A DNA stretch of 64,000 nt from Odontesthes bonariensis (GCF_027942865.1 NC_134517.1:12688275-12752274), one strand, 5' to 3'. Shown: positions 45,559 to 57,530, numbered from the stretch's first letter. Numbers and translations are program-made. Notes: a model not told the origin generated them from the sequence alone.

Positions 45559-45592
45559 GAATTTGACATATTTTTTAAAATATGTCAAATTC
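45559..45592. repeat. Perfect 16-bp inverted repeat (hairpin)
   Basis: The arms GAATTTGACATATTTT (45559-45574) and AAAATATGTCAAATTC (45577-45592) are exact reverse complements with a 2-nt spacer. Confidence 0.9.
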
Positions 45593-45599
45593 TTTTTAA

Positions 45600-47535
45600 A
45601 AAAATCTAATTTGCCAAAACTGTCTGGTTATGAGTAAAAGTATCTTGTTTTTTTTTACTATTGTTTCTAAAAACAGTCGATAAATATGTTGAACTCTCCA
45701 AATCTCATTTTTGTGTCTCAGGTAGCAAGTACAGATCCATCCACCCTTTCTAGACTTTGAAGATTAATATAGAGGTAAACAACTGTTTATTGTGTGAAGA
45801 TGTGAAGTAACGACGCCCTTACAAGCGATTAAAGTTAGTCCTCTTCTGTGTTTGTTCATGTCAGAGCTTTGTGTTTGTTGCAGTGTTCTAGTCACGCATG
45901 TGAATGCATGCAGTGTTCAGCTGGAGGCAGTTCCTTAGCTAAGAAGCAACCTGATCTCACAAAAAGACCATTGAAACTGTTATTGTGGACACAAAAATTC
46001 TCAGGTTGTGGTGGACACACCAAAAAAAACAACATTTGGGGCATATTGTACGGTGTATGTTATACTGCCAACGCATGCACAAGGAGAATCCATTTATATT
46101 TTATAGGTTCATTCTTGTGTGTCCAGCCTACATGCAAAGTAAGCTGTGGAGGTGGTATGAGTTTTTTAAAATGTCAATGAAAAGTCTCAAGTGGAGCTGA
46201 TGCTAATTTCAGTTGCACAATGCAAACCGGTTAAATTAATAGGTTTCAACTTCGGAGTAAAATTTGCATATCTTTGTTTTCAACCGTTTTCTTCTCTCTG
46301 AATAATTCCAAACCATTCACTTTCAAGTTTTGTGCATTGATGTAGGATCTGCTTTCATTGGAACTATAAAAAAAAAAAAAAAAACAATCCCATGCCATAA
46401 ATTTGAAATAACTGAAGGACCTAATCACGTGACCATATCATCAACTCAGCCCTCATTCTCAGCTGCTTGACAGACTGAACAGTGGTAGTAATGAGAAGTA
46501 ATTCTGTCACTTAATTAGATGCTTACGTATATATATTTTTTTCAGAATTGGGAACAGGTGCTCACACCATGCCATATCACTCTTGAATGGCATTCGGAGA
46601 CATTCAAAGTGCTGTCCACACACCAGACAACTGGTCCCCGCTGACCCCTATCACACCCCTCTGAGACCTCTGTGTTTCTGTGGTGGCTGATTCATGTCCC
46701 AGTCCTGCGCTCCTCATATTCACTTTGATGTTTAATCCCATCCTGACTGTGTCCTCCTTCAGTCCACGGAGCCGCTCGGCCAGTCATGAATATCCAAAGG
46801 TCTGCTTCCTTGACAGGATTATCCCTCCTTTCAAAGCCACTGAGGACGATTCTTCAGCCACAAAAAAACGCACTCTATGGATCTTCTGCTCTCCTGCTTT
46901 GTTTCTTTCTTTTTTCCTTTACTCTGTCTTTCTCACTTCTGTCTTTGTCCCTCTGGGGCTTTTACTAAATGCATTGATCCACCTAATCGAAGAGTTCATC
47001 TGCTGCTTTTCGCAAATGATCAGGCGCACCCATAAACTTGCACACAAGCACCACTCGGGGATTATCAAGTATTTTGAGTTGCATAACCTCCTGATATATC
47101 TGTAAATGCTCCTGAGTTCCAGCACTTCTGAATTTTTGCCTCAGTTATGGTCAAGGGTTTTAGTTAGTTTGAATTACAATCGTGACAAATATGTCCCTGT
47201 TTAAAAGGGTCAAAGGCCTAGTGGGCTTTGTCTTAAAGGAAATTTTATAGCTTTTGTGAAAATTTAGCTCGTGCACTAAACTAGTTTAGTGCAAGTCCTG
47301 TACCTTTTCAGACAGGTTCAGACCTGTACACTAGTGGAGACAGGACCGTATAATAAGTACAACTTCAAATCATTTTGTACAATATGGAAAATTTAAAAAA
47401 TGCAGGGATTTCTTTGCTTTGCCTTTTATTTTTTGCTGACAGTATGAACTTGAGATATTTAATTTTTTAATTGTGTAATATATATATATATATATTTTCT
47501 TTTTTTCTTTTTTTTTTTTTTTTTCATTGAAGGCT
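45600..47535. other. Intergenic non-coding DNA
   Basis: No gene recognised. A TA dinucleotide run (47,479-47,494) and a poly-T run (about 47,495-47,524) precede the Tc1 remnant. The open frame 46680-47105 has no family resemblance. Confidence 0.45.
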
Positions 47536-48180
47536 TGCAACTCACTCCAAAACAAGTTGGGGCAGTTAAGCTTTTACCATTTAGTAATGTTGCCATTCCT
47601 TCCCACAACACTTAAAAGATGTTCTGGCACTGAGGATAACTGTCAATTAAAGGTTTCAGTTGTTATTTTATCCCAGTTGTGCACTTATAGAGAGTTGTCA
47701 TTGTAAAAGTTTTCATTTTAAATTCTCCCATGGACAGGTCAGGGCTGCAGATAGGCCAGTCTAGTACCCATACCTTCAATGTCTCAGAGAGCATGCCTTT
47801 GTAATGTGTGCAGAATAATGCTTGGACACCCCTGAAAAAGGTCACACGATCCTGTGAAATCTCAATGAACTCTGCAATAATGCTGCCATCACAGAAGTTT
47901 ACAAAAAATTTGCCAAGAAAACTGATAAAACTGCATACTTTCACAGAGGAAGGCTAACAGATTTGTTACTGATAACACTTCGAATAGTCCTTTTGGTCTG
48001 CAGTACACAGCATCAATTTATTTTAATGGAACATCTGGACAATACAAGTTTCCCCTGTGTGATGGTCCATGATTATTTTTTTGCACTGTAGAGTGAGAGA
48101 TATGCAAATCCCTTCCGACATTTCTTTTAAGAACTTCCACATTTGTTGACAAAGTCGATCTCCTGGCTGTCTTATGTCAT
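47536..48180 (-). mobile_element. Tc1/mariner-type transposon, 3' part
   Basis: On the minus strand the sequence follows a common teleost Tc1-like element from within its transposase gene to near its 3' end (terminal GTTGGGGC...-type segment at 47,555-47,565). The transposase remnant at about 47,940-47,700 includes VWVLDWPICSPDLS, the region around the second catalytic Asp of Tc1 DDE transposases (usually DWPACSPDLSPIEN). Heavily mutated and missing the 5' half. Confidence 0.65.
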
Positions 48181-48189
48181 AATGACTGC

Positions 48190-49250
48190 CCTATATCAAC
48201 TAAAGCTTGACTCTAACATGGGATTGTAGTTCGTCAATACGTTTTCATGATACAGGTGTATCATAGTTACGATTTTTGTTGTTCTAATAAAAAAATTAGC
48301 ACTGAAGAAGATCAAAAAGTGCCAAGACGTTAACTGAAAAGACGTAAAATAAAAACTTTGTATCCTGCCAGCCCTCTCGTAGTAGTGTATATCTGAGTGA
48401 ATAGAGCAGCTGTGCAAGTGTGCGAGAGCGCACGCTGATGATGCCTCTGTCAAGGGATTGATTGGGCCAAGGAAAAAAAAGCATGAACGATTAAACACGG
48501 TCATTAAACATGAGCACTCCAGGAAAAGATTCTAACATGAAAGATTCCATAACTTCTGCTGGTCAGAGGCAATGGTGAAATCTTTGACAAATTCAAGAAA
48601 GTACAAGACACTCAGACGTAAATGACCAAATTATATGAACAAAGTATGTGATCACAGCAAATGTTTCCTGGGAAAAGAATATATTTATGTGTTACATCAA
48701 TACAGTGTCTGTTTTAATGCAAGTCATGATGTTTTCCTAAAATGATCCATGTTGCTTTTAATACCTCAACTTGTTTGTTATGTGTGAACAAAAAAGAAAC
48801 AAGTGAAAGCACAAGGCAATAACAAGTAAATTGAACAAATAACTTTTCAACGGAGAGTTACTTGATATCATTTTGAGGTTGAGACAGGACTCAAAGTTGG
48901 CTCTTCTGCTTGGTATTCATGTGCAGCGTCAACCGCTACCCCTTCCAACTGTATAATGTAAACTTCGTAAAGACTTCTTCGCCTTTTAAATGTAAAGCAA
49001 TAGTCCATTGATGACCATTTGATAAAATGCAGCAACACTGTGTTCCTTTATGGAGCTATTTTCATGTCCAGTCATACAAAAAATGTGTCCGTGGATCATG
49101 TTTATGTGACCATTCAGGGTTTGACTGGGTGGTCTCAAGATGTCCCTGTGTGTCATGTTTTGGCAGAGTTCTTTTGTAACACTGAAGTCATAATGAGCCA
49201 GTTGACATTATCATAGAAATCTGATCATTTTGAGTAATCAAATCATTTTA
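48190..49250. other. Non-coding interval
   Basis: No gene or named repeat recognised. Confidence 0.45.
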
Positions 49251-50060
49251 ATAGTTGGATTTGACACATTTACATGCACTGCAGAAGTGCAATAATAATG
49301 GTTTACATTTTTTAGTCCGTTATCGGATTTCTGCAAAATAGGCTACACACTGCTGCTGTCCTTCGTTTATACTCCATGAGGAGAAAATGACAGTTGGCTT
49401 TCCAAGCATCTGCCTTTGGAATTCATCCTAAAAAAAAAAACGAGCTTGCTGGATATGTGTTTGTGGGAGAGAGTGGTGCTCAAATAATTCAGAGACACAC
49501 ATTGGAAAAGTCTCAATGTCTCCGAGAGCATCCTCGAAACTTTGTCATCTGATGAAGAATGTTAGGAGCCCCGATCAGATGCCAGTGCGTCCTGCTGTAC
49601 CTTTGGATATGCAGTTGGCCATTGCTTTCTACAAGCTCGGCAGCTGCAGAGAGTACAGGCTGATGGAGAATCCGTTTGGTTTGCAGAAATCCACAGTTAT
49701 GAAGTTTGTGCATATGTTTTGTAAAGGCATGGCAAGGATCTTGAGGGTTTAAATTTAATTTCACATTTAATTAATTTCCTCTTCACTTTAGAAGTGGCTC
49801 TTTGTCGACTTTCCGCTGCTGCACACCATGTTTGTTTTCTCTTGTCGTCCGCTCACGTTGTAGCTATGTCAGTTTTTCTTCTTTTTTTTTTCATATGCGC
49901 AAATGTAAAAGAGCAAAATACATCTAAATCTAGTCTAAATCAAAGTGTGGTAATCCGATTTCTCATAATGCCGTTATCTGATTAAGCACATCACATTGTG
50001 CTGTTTACATGATCACTTGAATAATCCGATAACTCCAGAAATTGGCTTACTGATCAGATT
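49250..50060 (+). mobile_element. Harbinger-type element remnant
   Basis: A transposase fragment at 49,500-49,752 is flanked by AT-rich DNA carrying inverted GTTATCGGATT / AATCCGATAAC segments (about 49,320 and 50,025) and TTTACATG motifs near both edges. This is the terminal style of some fish Harbinger elements. The exact ends are uncertain. Confidence 0.45.
49500..49752 (+). pseudogene. Harbinger (HARBI1/ALP1-like) transposase N-terminal fragment
   Basis: The frame gives KLCHLMKNVRSPDQMPVRPA, then VPLDMQLAIAFYKLGSCREY and GLQKSTVMKFVHMFCKGMAR. This is the helix-turn-helix entry of PIF/Harbinger transposases (family pattern: AVPLEMxLAIxLYKLASCxEYR then FGVHKSTVxKxVxxFC). It ends in a stop at 49,750, before any DDE residue. 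It differs from the transposase at 1.5-2.6 kb, so a second Harbinger family is represented. Confidence 0.7.
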
Positions 50061-50284
50061 TTTCCTGTGCTTATGAAAGGGCTCACTGTGAGAAGCAAAT
50101 TCGGTGACATCATTAATCTTTTTCTACTAATTGAAAACAGGGACGTATCATAAATATCTCCTAATTCAAAAAAGAAAATAACAAAATAGTTGATGAAAAT
50201 CTATTTAGCTTAAATTCATTTATAAAGTTAATACCACCACTTTAAAGAAGTTCAATTTGTTTAAAGCTCTACAAATAATAAATC

Positions 50285-50287
<3 letters not shown>

Positions 50288-50331
<44 letters not shown>

Positions 50332-50371
50332 CTCTCTCTATATATATATACATATATATATATGTATATAT
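50288..50371. repeat. Compound microsatellite (CA)n-(TA)n-(CT)n-(TA)n
   Basis: A (CA) run at 50,288-50,320 passes into TA, a short TCTCTCTC piece, and TA/TG-rich dinucleotides. Confidence 0.95.
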
Positions 50372-50399
50372 TTAAAAAATGCTTTATTTTCCTATTCTG

Positions 50400-53300
50400 T
50401 TATCTAAGTACAGCTTGGATGACATCTCACCAAAGAATTATCTTTGACCATGCTTGTAACTAAGGACTCTAAATAAATCCCCCCCCCCCCCCTGCATCTT
50501 CTGGCACAAGGAGGCCAGTATCAAACTATTCGAAGGATTAGGAGAATATCTAACTTCTTCACTCAGAAACCACTTGTTGCATATAATTCTCTTACAGTCA
50601 GTGTTTCTTTGTGTGCTACAGTCCATCAGTGTTCCAAAGCTGATATAGAGCAAGCAGATGAGGCTGTTGGAGTAAACACTAGTCCCATAGGAAAACGTGA
50701 CCTCTGAGGTCTCCTGTTCACCTCAGAGCTCCATCTATTCCCTTGTAAGAGTTAAATCCTCCTGTTGTTTCCGACAGCTTCTCTGCTTGTTTATCCTCTC
50801 TCCCTCATTCTTGGTTTTCTTCATCATAGACTCTGTTTCTCTTTCTGTTATCCCGCCACCTTTGATGCGTCCCCACAAATGTTTAATCCCCTCAGCTAAC
50901 ACAACATGATGCATGGAGCTGAAAGGATGTACATCTGTGCAGTGTTTTCAGGAAGGTTTAAACCCAGTTACAACGGCGTAGGACTGATGGTTCCCCTTCT
51001 GTCCAAAGTTATGAATATTTAAACTGTCACAGAATCAACCTCAGACTCTCAGCATCGGTGGATAAGTCAGCCTGCCACCAGCAGTAGATAAGGAGCTGTT
51101 TATTCAAATCCAGTCACAGGGATGAGAAGCCCAGCTGCTATTGGCCACAGTGTCAGACAGAGCTGAAACAATGCTGCCCAGCCAGCTTTGCTTTTAACTT
51201 TAGCGGCATGTTTGTCAGGAATGTTCTTAACAATTATTGTTGCAGCTCAGGTTATTCAAAAAAAATTCCAACATGGGACTACATGAACATTAATATCTAC
51301 ATATACATTTCAAAGAACAATAAGGTATACATTTATTCCTATTGGAATTTTGATTTAAAAACAACAGCAGTTCGGTACAAAATGTAATGTTTTTTGTTTA
51401 TTTCTTTTCCAAAAAGACAAATTAATGTTTGAGCAGTATGTGGAGCAACTTCAAGGTTAATTATATCAGATTGAAGAGTTTTAAAATCCAATGTGTTCTA
51501 TGATAATTATCAGGCGAGTTTAGAGGGGGGGGTATTTCTTTGGAGATTTTTGATACTAAAATTCAATTATGTGTAAGAGGTTTAGAAGGAAAATATTATC
51601 CTAATAATCCTATATATTATATAGATTATTATTATTAATATTATCCTATCTATACATATATAAAATGCTGTTTGTTCTGCGTTCTCACTATCATGAAAAG
51701 GTTGGAAACCACGGAATTAATCATAAGCAAAAAAACTTTATTTTAAGAGCTTGTAAAGTTGCTTAAGTCATCATGTGTAACTAGAAACTAAATCTGTCAA
51801 ATAAATTTAGGGAGAAAAGTTACAATATTTCCTTCTGAAATGCACAAGTGGAAGTTTAACGTTGAAGGATTTAAAAATAATTAAGTGAAGTACCAATACC
51901 AAAAGGTTTTAGTATATACTGTAAGTATACTTCTAGGTTAGAGAAGTTAATAGCATGCAAATGTAGCTTTGATCAGATATTTGAAAAGCATATTACTCCA
52001 AAATCTTTATTAAGCGCTGTTTGCATGAACATGACCTGGTGGTAAGTTTAGTTCAGTGGCATAGAGGTAACAAAATACACTGTAAATGGAACATTTGAGG
52101 ATTTTGCAAGTACATTAATTCATTCTTGTGATGGTACACCTGCCCCTGACTCTTTGACTATTTGCATCAACTTTAAATGTAATCACATTGCCTCCAAATA
52201 TAGCTTTACTTTAGTCTGAGCACAGTTGCTTGTTGCTTCCTCTCGTAGAGATCCAGGAACTTGGAGACAATATTATTTTTTTAATTCAATTTATTTTTTA
52301 ATGTAATGCTTTGCTACCCATGTTAACATTTTTCACTGACTAGTGATGATTAGTAGGATCTGGTGTTTAGACATCTGAGCAAAAGCAAATGTCTCGAAGT
52401 AAAATGATCTTCCAATTTGTGCTTTATGTGCCATGAAAAAGTATTTATTTTATTTTAATTTTCCACCAGCTACCGACTTTTCCCATATGTATACTTTGTG
52501 TTCATCTTCAGTCATCTCAGCATCAGTCAATGTTCCTTCTCTTTCAGTTTGCTTACTCTGTGTTGTAATTATCATCACATATAAGAAATATGTAATAATC
52601 ATGTAGGCTTTTAGTTTTTGACATGTTGCATACAGCCTCGGGCTCATCAAGATGGTGAAGAGAATAAGACCTTCAGTTTGAGAAAATGTGAATTTGCTGA
52701 TCACAGCTACTCTGACAATCTGTTTTTTCTGTACGGTGACACTCCATTATGGATGTTTCTATAGATGACAAATGTGTATTTAATCTTTCATCATTGTTAT
52801 TTATACTATAGATTAAAAATGACATCAGAATATTTTGCAAATGTACTGGAAATGTCCCAAAAAGTATTGATTTGACTTCAAAATCAAAGAAAAGACTCAC
52901 AATATAGTCCAGGAAGTAATCATCAAAGCCAGTTGTAAAGATTACAAATGTGAAGAAATGACTATGTGCAATACATTTATTGCAATAACATGATTCATTT
53001 TACATATTAAATGTGTGTTTAATCTAAAATATGGCAAAACGTGTGTCTCAGAGAAATTATGACCAGCATCTAAGACAGAATAAATAGTAAAAAAAAAGTC
53101 TGTATTACAATTAGCTGCATCAGTTTTAAGGTGCACCAAACTCTAATAGCGTGGACTGGAACACTTTAGTCCAGAACAACCATTGGTTTCAATTAAAAAA
53201 AAAAAAAAAACATTTTTGATGGTAGTCAGTGTTTCTCAAAAGAAAAATTTGCACGAACACTTATTGTAAACCTCTGGTTTCCTCTCACACAGGTGTTAAC

Positions 53301-54395
53301 ACTTATTTTGGCTGATTTCATTACAGGCTTTTGAAAATGTATCATAAGGATTTGGAGAAAACAAACCATTTCAGTTGTCTCGCTGTCCAAATGCTGAGCC
53401 TTCAGATGAATGATGTAGTTTATTCGTAAATAAGCAGTATTTTGTTGCACTGCACCAAATGACCTCTTCCTCTCTGAAACGTCTTACAAAACACTGAAGG
53501 ACTTTGAATAATTCAACTCCAGTAATGAGTTGAATAAACAAATGCATGTATGAATATTCAGAGATTTACTTCATCGTTCCAGCCTCAAAAGCCTTTGGAA
53601 AACATTTCAACAGCATGCAAAATTTGCTCTGCAGCTGCCTCATTTTCCAAAGTCGAGCAGCCTTTACTCATCACGGCCACTATGGAAAGACTATGAAGAA
53701 ACTAGTGAAAACTAGAGCAGCATATACCGTTTTATATGATTACTGAATTTCCTTGAGATAAATTAATGGATAAATTGTTCTGTTGTTTCGGACGAAAAGT
53801 TCAGCTGAACTGAAGGGTGTCCGTAAAAATCTGTTCAGGCTTATACAGCTGAGGCCACTTTGTGCATAACAAGCACTTCTGAATAGCATTCGATAAGGGT
53901 CTACTTTTGAAAAACGCATTGAAAAATAATATTGTTCAAAATAATAATATTAAAAATTGAAACTTTCTGACTTCTTTGGATAGAATGGGTTTCTCAGTTA
54001 ATAACCTGTATGCCGTAAACTTTATTTAGGATTAATAACAGTCAAAAACAATTAATCCTGGTGGTTATTTTTATATCTTATAATGGTAAACATGCAACTT
54101 TTATAACCACCAAATGCCACTGCTCTATGACAAAGGAATGAATCTGCTTCAGTTAGTTTGAAACTTGTAACAAAACTCAGTTTTACAGTTTAAAACTGTA
54201 TAATAGGAATCAGCATTTGATGCAATGATTTCTTAATTATTATAATAATGTAAATGTTCAGCGGTCTTCCAGACTATTATGTTATGACCAATATGTATCA
54301 GTGCTACTTTGAATCTCTTTTCAGTATGATCTGGTTTGTATGGCATAAAAAAATTACAAAAGAAAAGAAAGAAAAAGAAGCACAAGCAGTTTTCT
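50400..54395. other. Non-coding DNA downstream of olig2
   Basis: AT-rich, with a C14 run at about 50,479-50,492. No gene or named repeat recognised. The many small open frames have no family content. Confidence 0.45.
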
Positions 54396-55088
54396 CATTT
54401 TCAATTAATGGTCTTTATTTTACACTTCACACCCCAACATAACTGATATGCATCTGAAATTCCCGCTCAAATAAAGTAAATAAATATCAATTTATTTTTC
54501 TTTTTTTAAATTAAAGAATAAAGAAGTAGTTATTGTTCATGTCTGGCAGTGAATGATAGCGTGCTGGTGTGAAAGTAAGCAGAGATGCAGTAAAGAAAGA
54601 CGGGTGATCAAACAGGTGCAGCTTGTGAGGAAAACTGGGTCTTTTCACACAGAAACATAACTCTAATATATAATATCTCCGACTATTTGAACATAATAAT
54701 TCATCTACATATTTACACTAAATTTGTGGCTTGTTTAAAGTTGGGAACTATTCAACTAGGCCCAAATAACTGGAAAAAAAGAAAAAAAAAACAACTAAAC
54801 ATCAGCAATTAAAGACATATATGCAGACAGTTGGGCTATAAAGGATCACCAGTAACAATCACAAGTTTGTTGTGCTTTAAGAGCTCTGTGAAGAAACACA
54901 AACAATAGTGGTTAATTACCATCAAAGGCTACATTAGTTGCAAAACCTGAACGTTCCAGTAAAGAAAAACCAGCACACTGGCTTTTTGCTCGCTCCGTCG
55001 ACACAACGGATCAAGCAACAAACATAAATAAAAGCGTCATAATGTAGTCTGTACAAAACCCCGGCAAAAGTTAGGGGGGAGTTTAGAG
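54396..55088 (-). other. olig2 3'UTR (predicted)
   Basis: On the minus strand AATAAA occurs at 54496-54491 and 54419-54414 within AT-rich sequence after the stop codon, giving a predicted 3'UTR of about 0.6-0.7 kb. No other gene intervenes. The cleavage site is inferred. Confidence 0.5.
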
Positions 55089-55916
55089 TCACTTGGAGTC
55101 GCCGGTCAATCTCGGCATGGTGACAGTGCTCATGCTGGACACATGTGGAGGCGGGACTTGGCACATGCTGCACGGACAAGGCATCCCGGTGCCGACGCCC
55201 CAGTGCTGGAAACTGCTCCCCAGAGGCCCGGCACCGGCACTGGGCGCTTTGAGAAGTCCGTGATGGGGTCTGACTGAAGTGACCGCGGAGATTCCGGGCG
55301 CGGATAGAGAGGCCGTGGAGACCGCTGCCGGCGGGAGGAGGGCGTGGTGCACTGCTGGGTGTGAGGCGTGGGGAGCCGCGGGGTGTCCCGGTACGGGTCC
55401 CGCGTGCGTCATAGTCCCACAAGCCGAAGGGTGGAAGCCCGAATGGTGGCCGCTGCTGCCGTAGATTTCGCTCACCAGCCGCTTCATCTCCTCCAGCGAG
55501 TTACTCAGCATCAGGATGTAGTTTCTCGCCAGCAACAGCGTGGCAATTTTGGAGAGTTTACGCACCGACGGTCCGTGCGCATAGGGCATCACCTCACGCA
55601 GCCCGTCCATGGCCACGTTGAGGTCGTGCATCCTTTTCCTCTCGCGGCTGTTGATTTTCAGGCGGATCGACTGAAGCTCGTTCTCCGACAGCAGTTTGCG
55701 GTCTTTCTTGGCCAGACGGAGGAGGGAGAGGGAGTCTTCGTCGGTGTCGGTGTCGGTGGGGACGCGCAGGCCGGCGAGCTCTGACGGCGAGTCGCTCTGC
55801 GTGGAGGACACGGCGCCGGAAAACCCGTGCACGGACTTTTTCAGAGTGGACATGAAGATGTCGTCCACCTCTGGAGAGGAGGGTCTGCTTGACATGCGGC
55901 TTGTATCCGAGTCCAT
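55089..55916 (-). CDS. olig2: Oligodendrocyte transcription factor 2 (Olig2), bHLH
   Basis: An intact frame of 275 aa, close to the usual fish length, lies entirely in one coding exon. The N-terminus [19 protein letters not shown] is the Olig2 start; Ser10, Ser13 and Ser14 correspond to the phosphorylated triple-serine motif known in mammals. A bHLH is at about 85-145: basic region [16 protein letters not shown], helix 1 [16 protein letters not shown], helix 2 [20 protein letters not shown], followed by [14 protein letters not shown]. The central part is His/Ala/Pro-rich, and the C-terminus [14 protein letters not shown] and MPRLTGDSK closely match vertebrate Olig2. The family factor is a nuclear repressor that specifies motor neuron and oligodendrocyte progenitors by binding E-boxes as dimers. 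The CDS is CpG-rich against an AT-rich surround. It is transcribed toward olig1. Confidence 0.97.
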   Translation of the reverse strand: MDSDTSRMSSRPSSPEVDDIFMSTLKKSVHGFSGAVSSTQSDSPSELAGLRVPTDTDTDEDSLSLLRLAKKDRKLLSENELQSIRLKINSRERKRMHDLNVAMDGLREVMPYAHGPSVRKLSKIATLLLARNYILMLSNSLEEMKRLVSEIYGSSGHHSGFHPSACGTMTHAGPVPGHPAAPHASHPAVHHALLPPAAVSTASLSAPGISAVTSVRPHHGLLKAPSAGAGPLGSSFQHWGVGTGMPCPCSMCQVPPPHVSSMSTVTMPRLTGDSK

Positions 55917-55932
55917 GCTAAGTGTTACTGTT

Positions 55933-56271
55933 CTGAGAAGGCAGAAAGAACAAACAACTTCTCAGTTGCTAAACTCACACAAATCCTCTCGCTCAACCGC
56001 ACTGATTTCTTTTATGATTCTAAAAGTAATAGTTATCGTTGTTTTTCTCGTTTATCAAGCTTATAGACTAACAGTAACATACTTTATACATTTGCTTTTA
56101 CTTATCCTCTTACGTGGATTATTTAAATCGAATAAAATATCCCAGAAATGACCAGATTGCGCTCTTTTGCCATAAAATCTGCATATTTGGGTTCTTGCTT
56201 GAACTCATACATATATGTGTAAGCTGAGTCTAACTGGCAGGTTGCTTACAAATAAAAAGGAAAACACCTAC
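55933..56271 (-). other. olig2 5'UTR intron
   Basis: The minus strand has a donor CTCG|GTAGGTG at 56272/56271 and an acceptor with a pyrimidine tract (TTGTTTGTTCTTTCTGCCTTCTCAG read 5'-3' in two overlapping parts) ending at 55933, 16 nt before the start codon. The inferred intron is about 339 nt. A 5'UTR intron with all coding sequence in exon 2 is the known layout of vertebrate OLIG2. Confidence 0.7.
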
Positions 56272-56366
56272 CGAGTTTTTTCCAAGCGTGATGATTTGCT
56301 AATAAAAAAAAAACCTTATAAGTCAAATCCACTTGTTACTCCATATCGCATCTGACCGCCCATTTG
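56272..56366 (-). other. olig2 non-coding exon 1 (predicted) with upstream ORFs
   Basis: From the TATA position the start site is expected near 56,366. The exon runs to the donor at 56,272. It contains upstream ATGs: one at 56351 opening 11 codons to a TAA at 56316, in frame with another ATG at 56363, and a minimal ATG-GAG-TAA at 56344-56336 that overlaps it in another frame. The transcription start is inferred, so inclusion of the outermost ATG is uncertain. Confidence 0.5.
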
Positions 56367-56390
56367 GCACGCCTGCGAGTGGCCTCCGGG

Positions 56391-56472
56391 TTTTATAGCG
56401 GGCTTGTGGCGCACAGAGGCCCGGTCTCCCGGACAACGTAGTTTCTGTCCTGGCTTCGTCCCAGCGACCAAT
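56391..56472 (-). promoter_or_regulatory. olig2 core promoter: TATA box and CCAAT box
   Basis: TATAAAA on the minus strand at 56397-56391 in a GC-rich setting (CGCTATAAAACCCGG), with an inverted CCAAT box in the good NF-Y context ACCAATCAGA at 56467-56476, about 70 bp further upstream. Spacing and orientation fit a focused TATA promoter driving the predicted exon 1. Confidence 0.7.
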
Positions 56473-56697
56473 CAGAGTCTCGCAAGGAGGAGGGGTGTCC
56501 TCCATCCTGATGTAATTACGGACACACAGCATCATTATTAAGTGAAATCAGACACACTCCCTCCCACATATGCCCCCTTCTTCTGAAAATGTTGTCCCGC
56601 CTATGGATGGATTTTTCAATAACTAATACATCGAATTTCACTTTTCATAAGTGGTAAATAATACTTGAAAATCCGGAAACAAATTAGAATAATTTAG

Positions 56698-56700
<3 letters not shown>

Positions 56701-56747
<47 letters not shown>
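56701..56747. repeat. (AT)n microsatellite upstream of olig2
   Basis: About 23 AT units followed by ACATACATGTGTGTGTGTAT. A second, shorter (AT)n run lies at 56,930-56,950. Confidence 0.95.
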
Positions 56748-56751
<4 letters not shown>

Positions 56752-57109
56752 CATGTGTGTGTGTATAAGTGTTTAGATATATAGAAATATAGATTTAGAT
56801 AGATATATCTAGATGTAGTCATAATAATAGATAATAATAATGAATAATAATGACTTAATTTGGTGTTAAAACTGTGATTAAATTGTTGTTGTGTTTCTTT
56901 TTAATATTTTTATTTACTAAATAAATACATATATATATATATATATATAAAGAAATATTTCTCTCTTTTTAAATCTTATTAATTTTTTTTTTGGTAATGA
57001 ATTCCACTGTAAAATCAAGCCCGTCCAATATTTACCGGTCGGGGCTTCATAAACATCGCAATATGTTTCCAGCTTGCGGTGTTGTGCTTAATGTGTTGTT
57101 TTCGTTTTT

Positions 57110-57420
57110 TTTTTACCCGCTGTCGACCAGCAGCTGCCGTTTAAAGTGCATGTTTAATGTTAATTAATTAAGTGTGTAAATTTGCCTTTAAGGGTTATTA
57201 TCCGTAATATTTCAATTAGTCCGCCATAACTCATGGCACTGTGGCCTGCTGCTGGTGCTCAGACGGCCCCTGACTGACAAAAGGCTCCGAAACAGAGATT
57301 TGCTCTCAGGCATAAATGAAACTGACAGCAGCAATGTGTCCAAATACGAAAAATATCGAGCAGTCGGACGCGGTCAGGGGTAAGTGCCTCGACACGTTTA
57401 TGTTTTTCATAAGACTAAGG
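57110..57420. promoter_or_regulatory. Candidate olig2 upstream enhancer-like block
   Basis: 0.7-1.05 kb upstream of the predicted start site, non-repetitive DNA contains a CAGCTG E-box (57131-57136), a TAATTAATTAAGTG cluster whose TTAAGTG (57168-57174) is an NK2-type site, and CAATTAG. Function is inferred from motifs and position only. Confidence 0.3.
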
Positions 57421-57512
57421 TGAATACCATCACCTTATATTATTGATGAACTAAAATACAGATAGATAAAGATGAGAATAGACAGCCTCTGATTTAACTA
57501 GGCTACACATCT

Positions 57513-57530
57513 CCCCCCCCCCCCCCCCCC
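57513..57530. repeat. C18 homopolymer
   Basis: An uninterrupted run of 18 C. Confidence 0.95.

Noticed and set aside
46680..47105. 141-aa plus-strand frame in the intergenic region
   Set aside because: Hydrophobic, Ser/Phe-rich translation of pyrimidine-rich DNA; no signal for a real gene.
55279..55784. Long open frames on the plus strand opposite olig2
   Set aside because: They are antisense shadows of a GC-rich coding exon; the minus frame encodes full Olig2.
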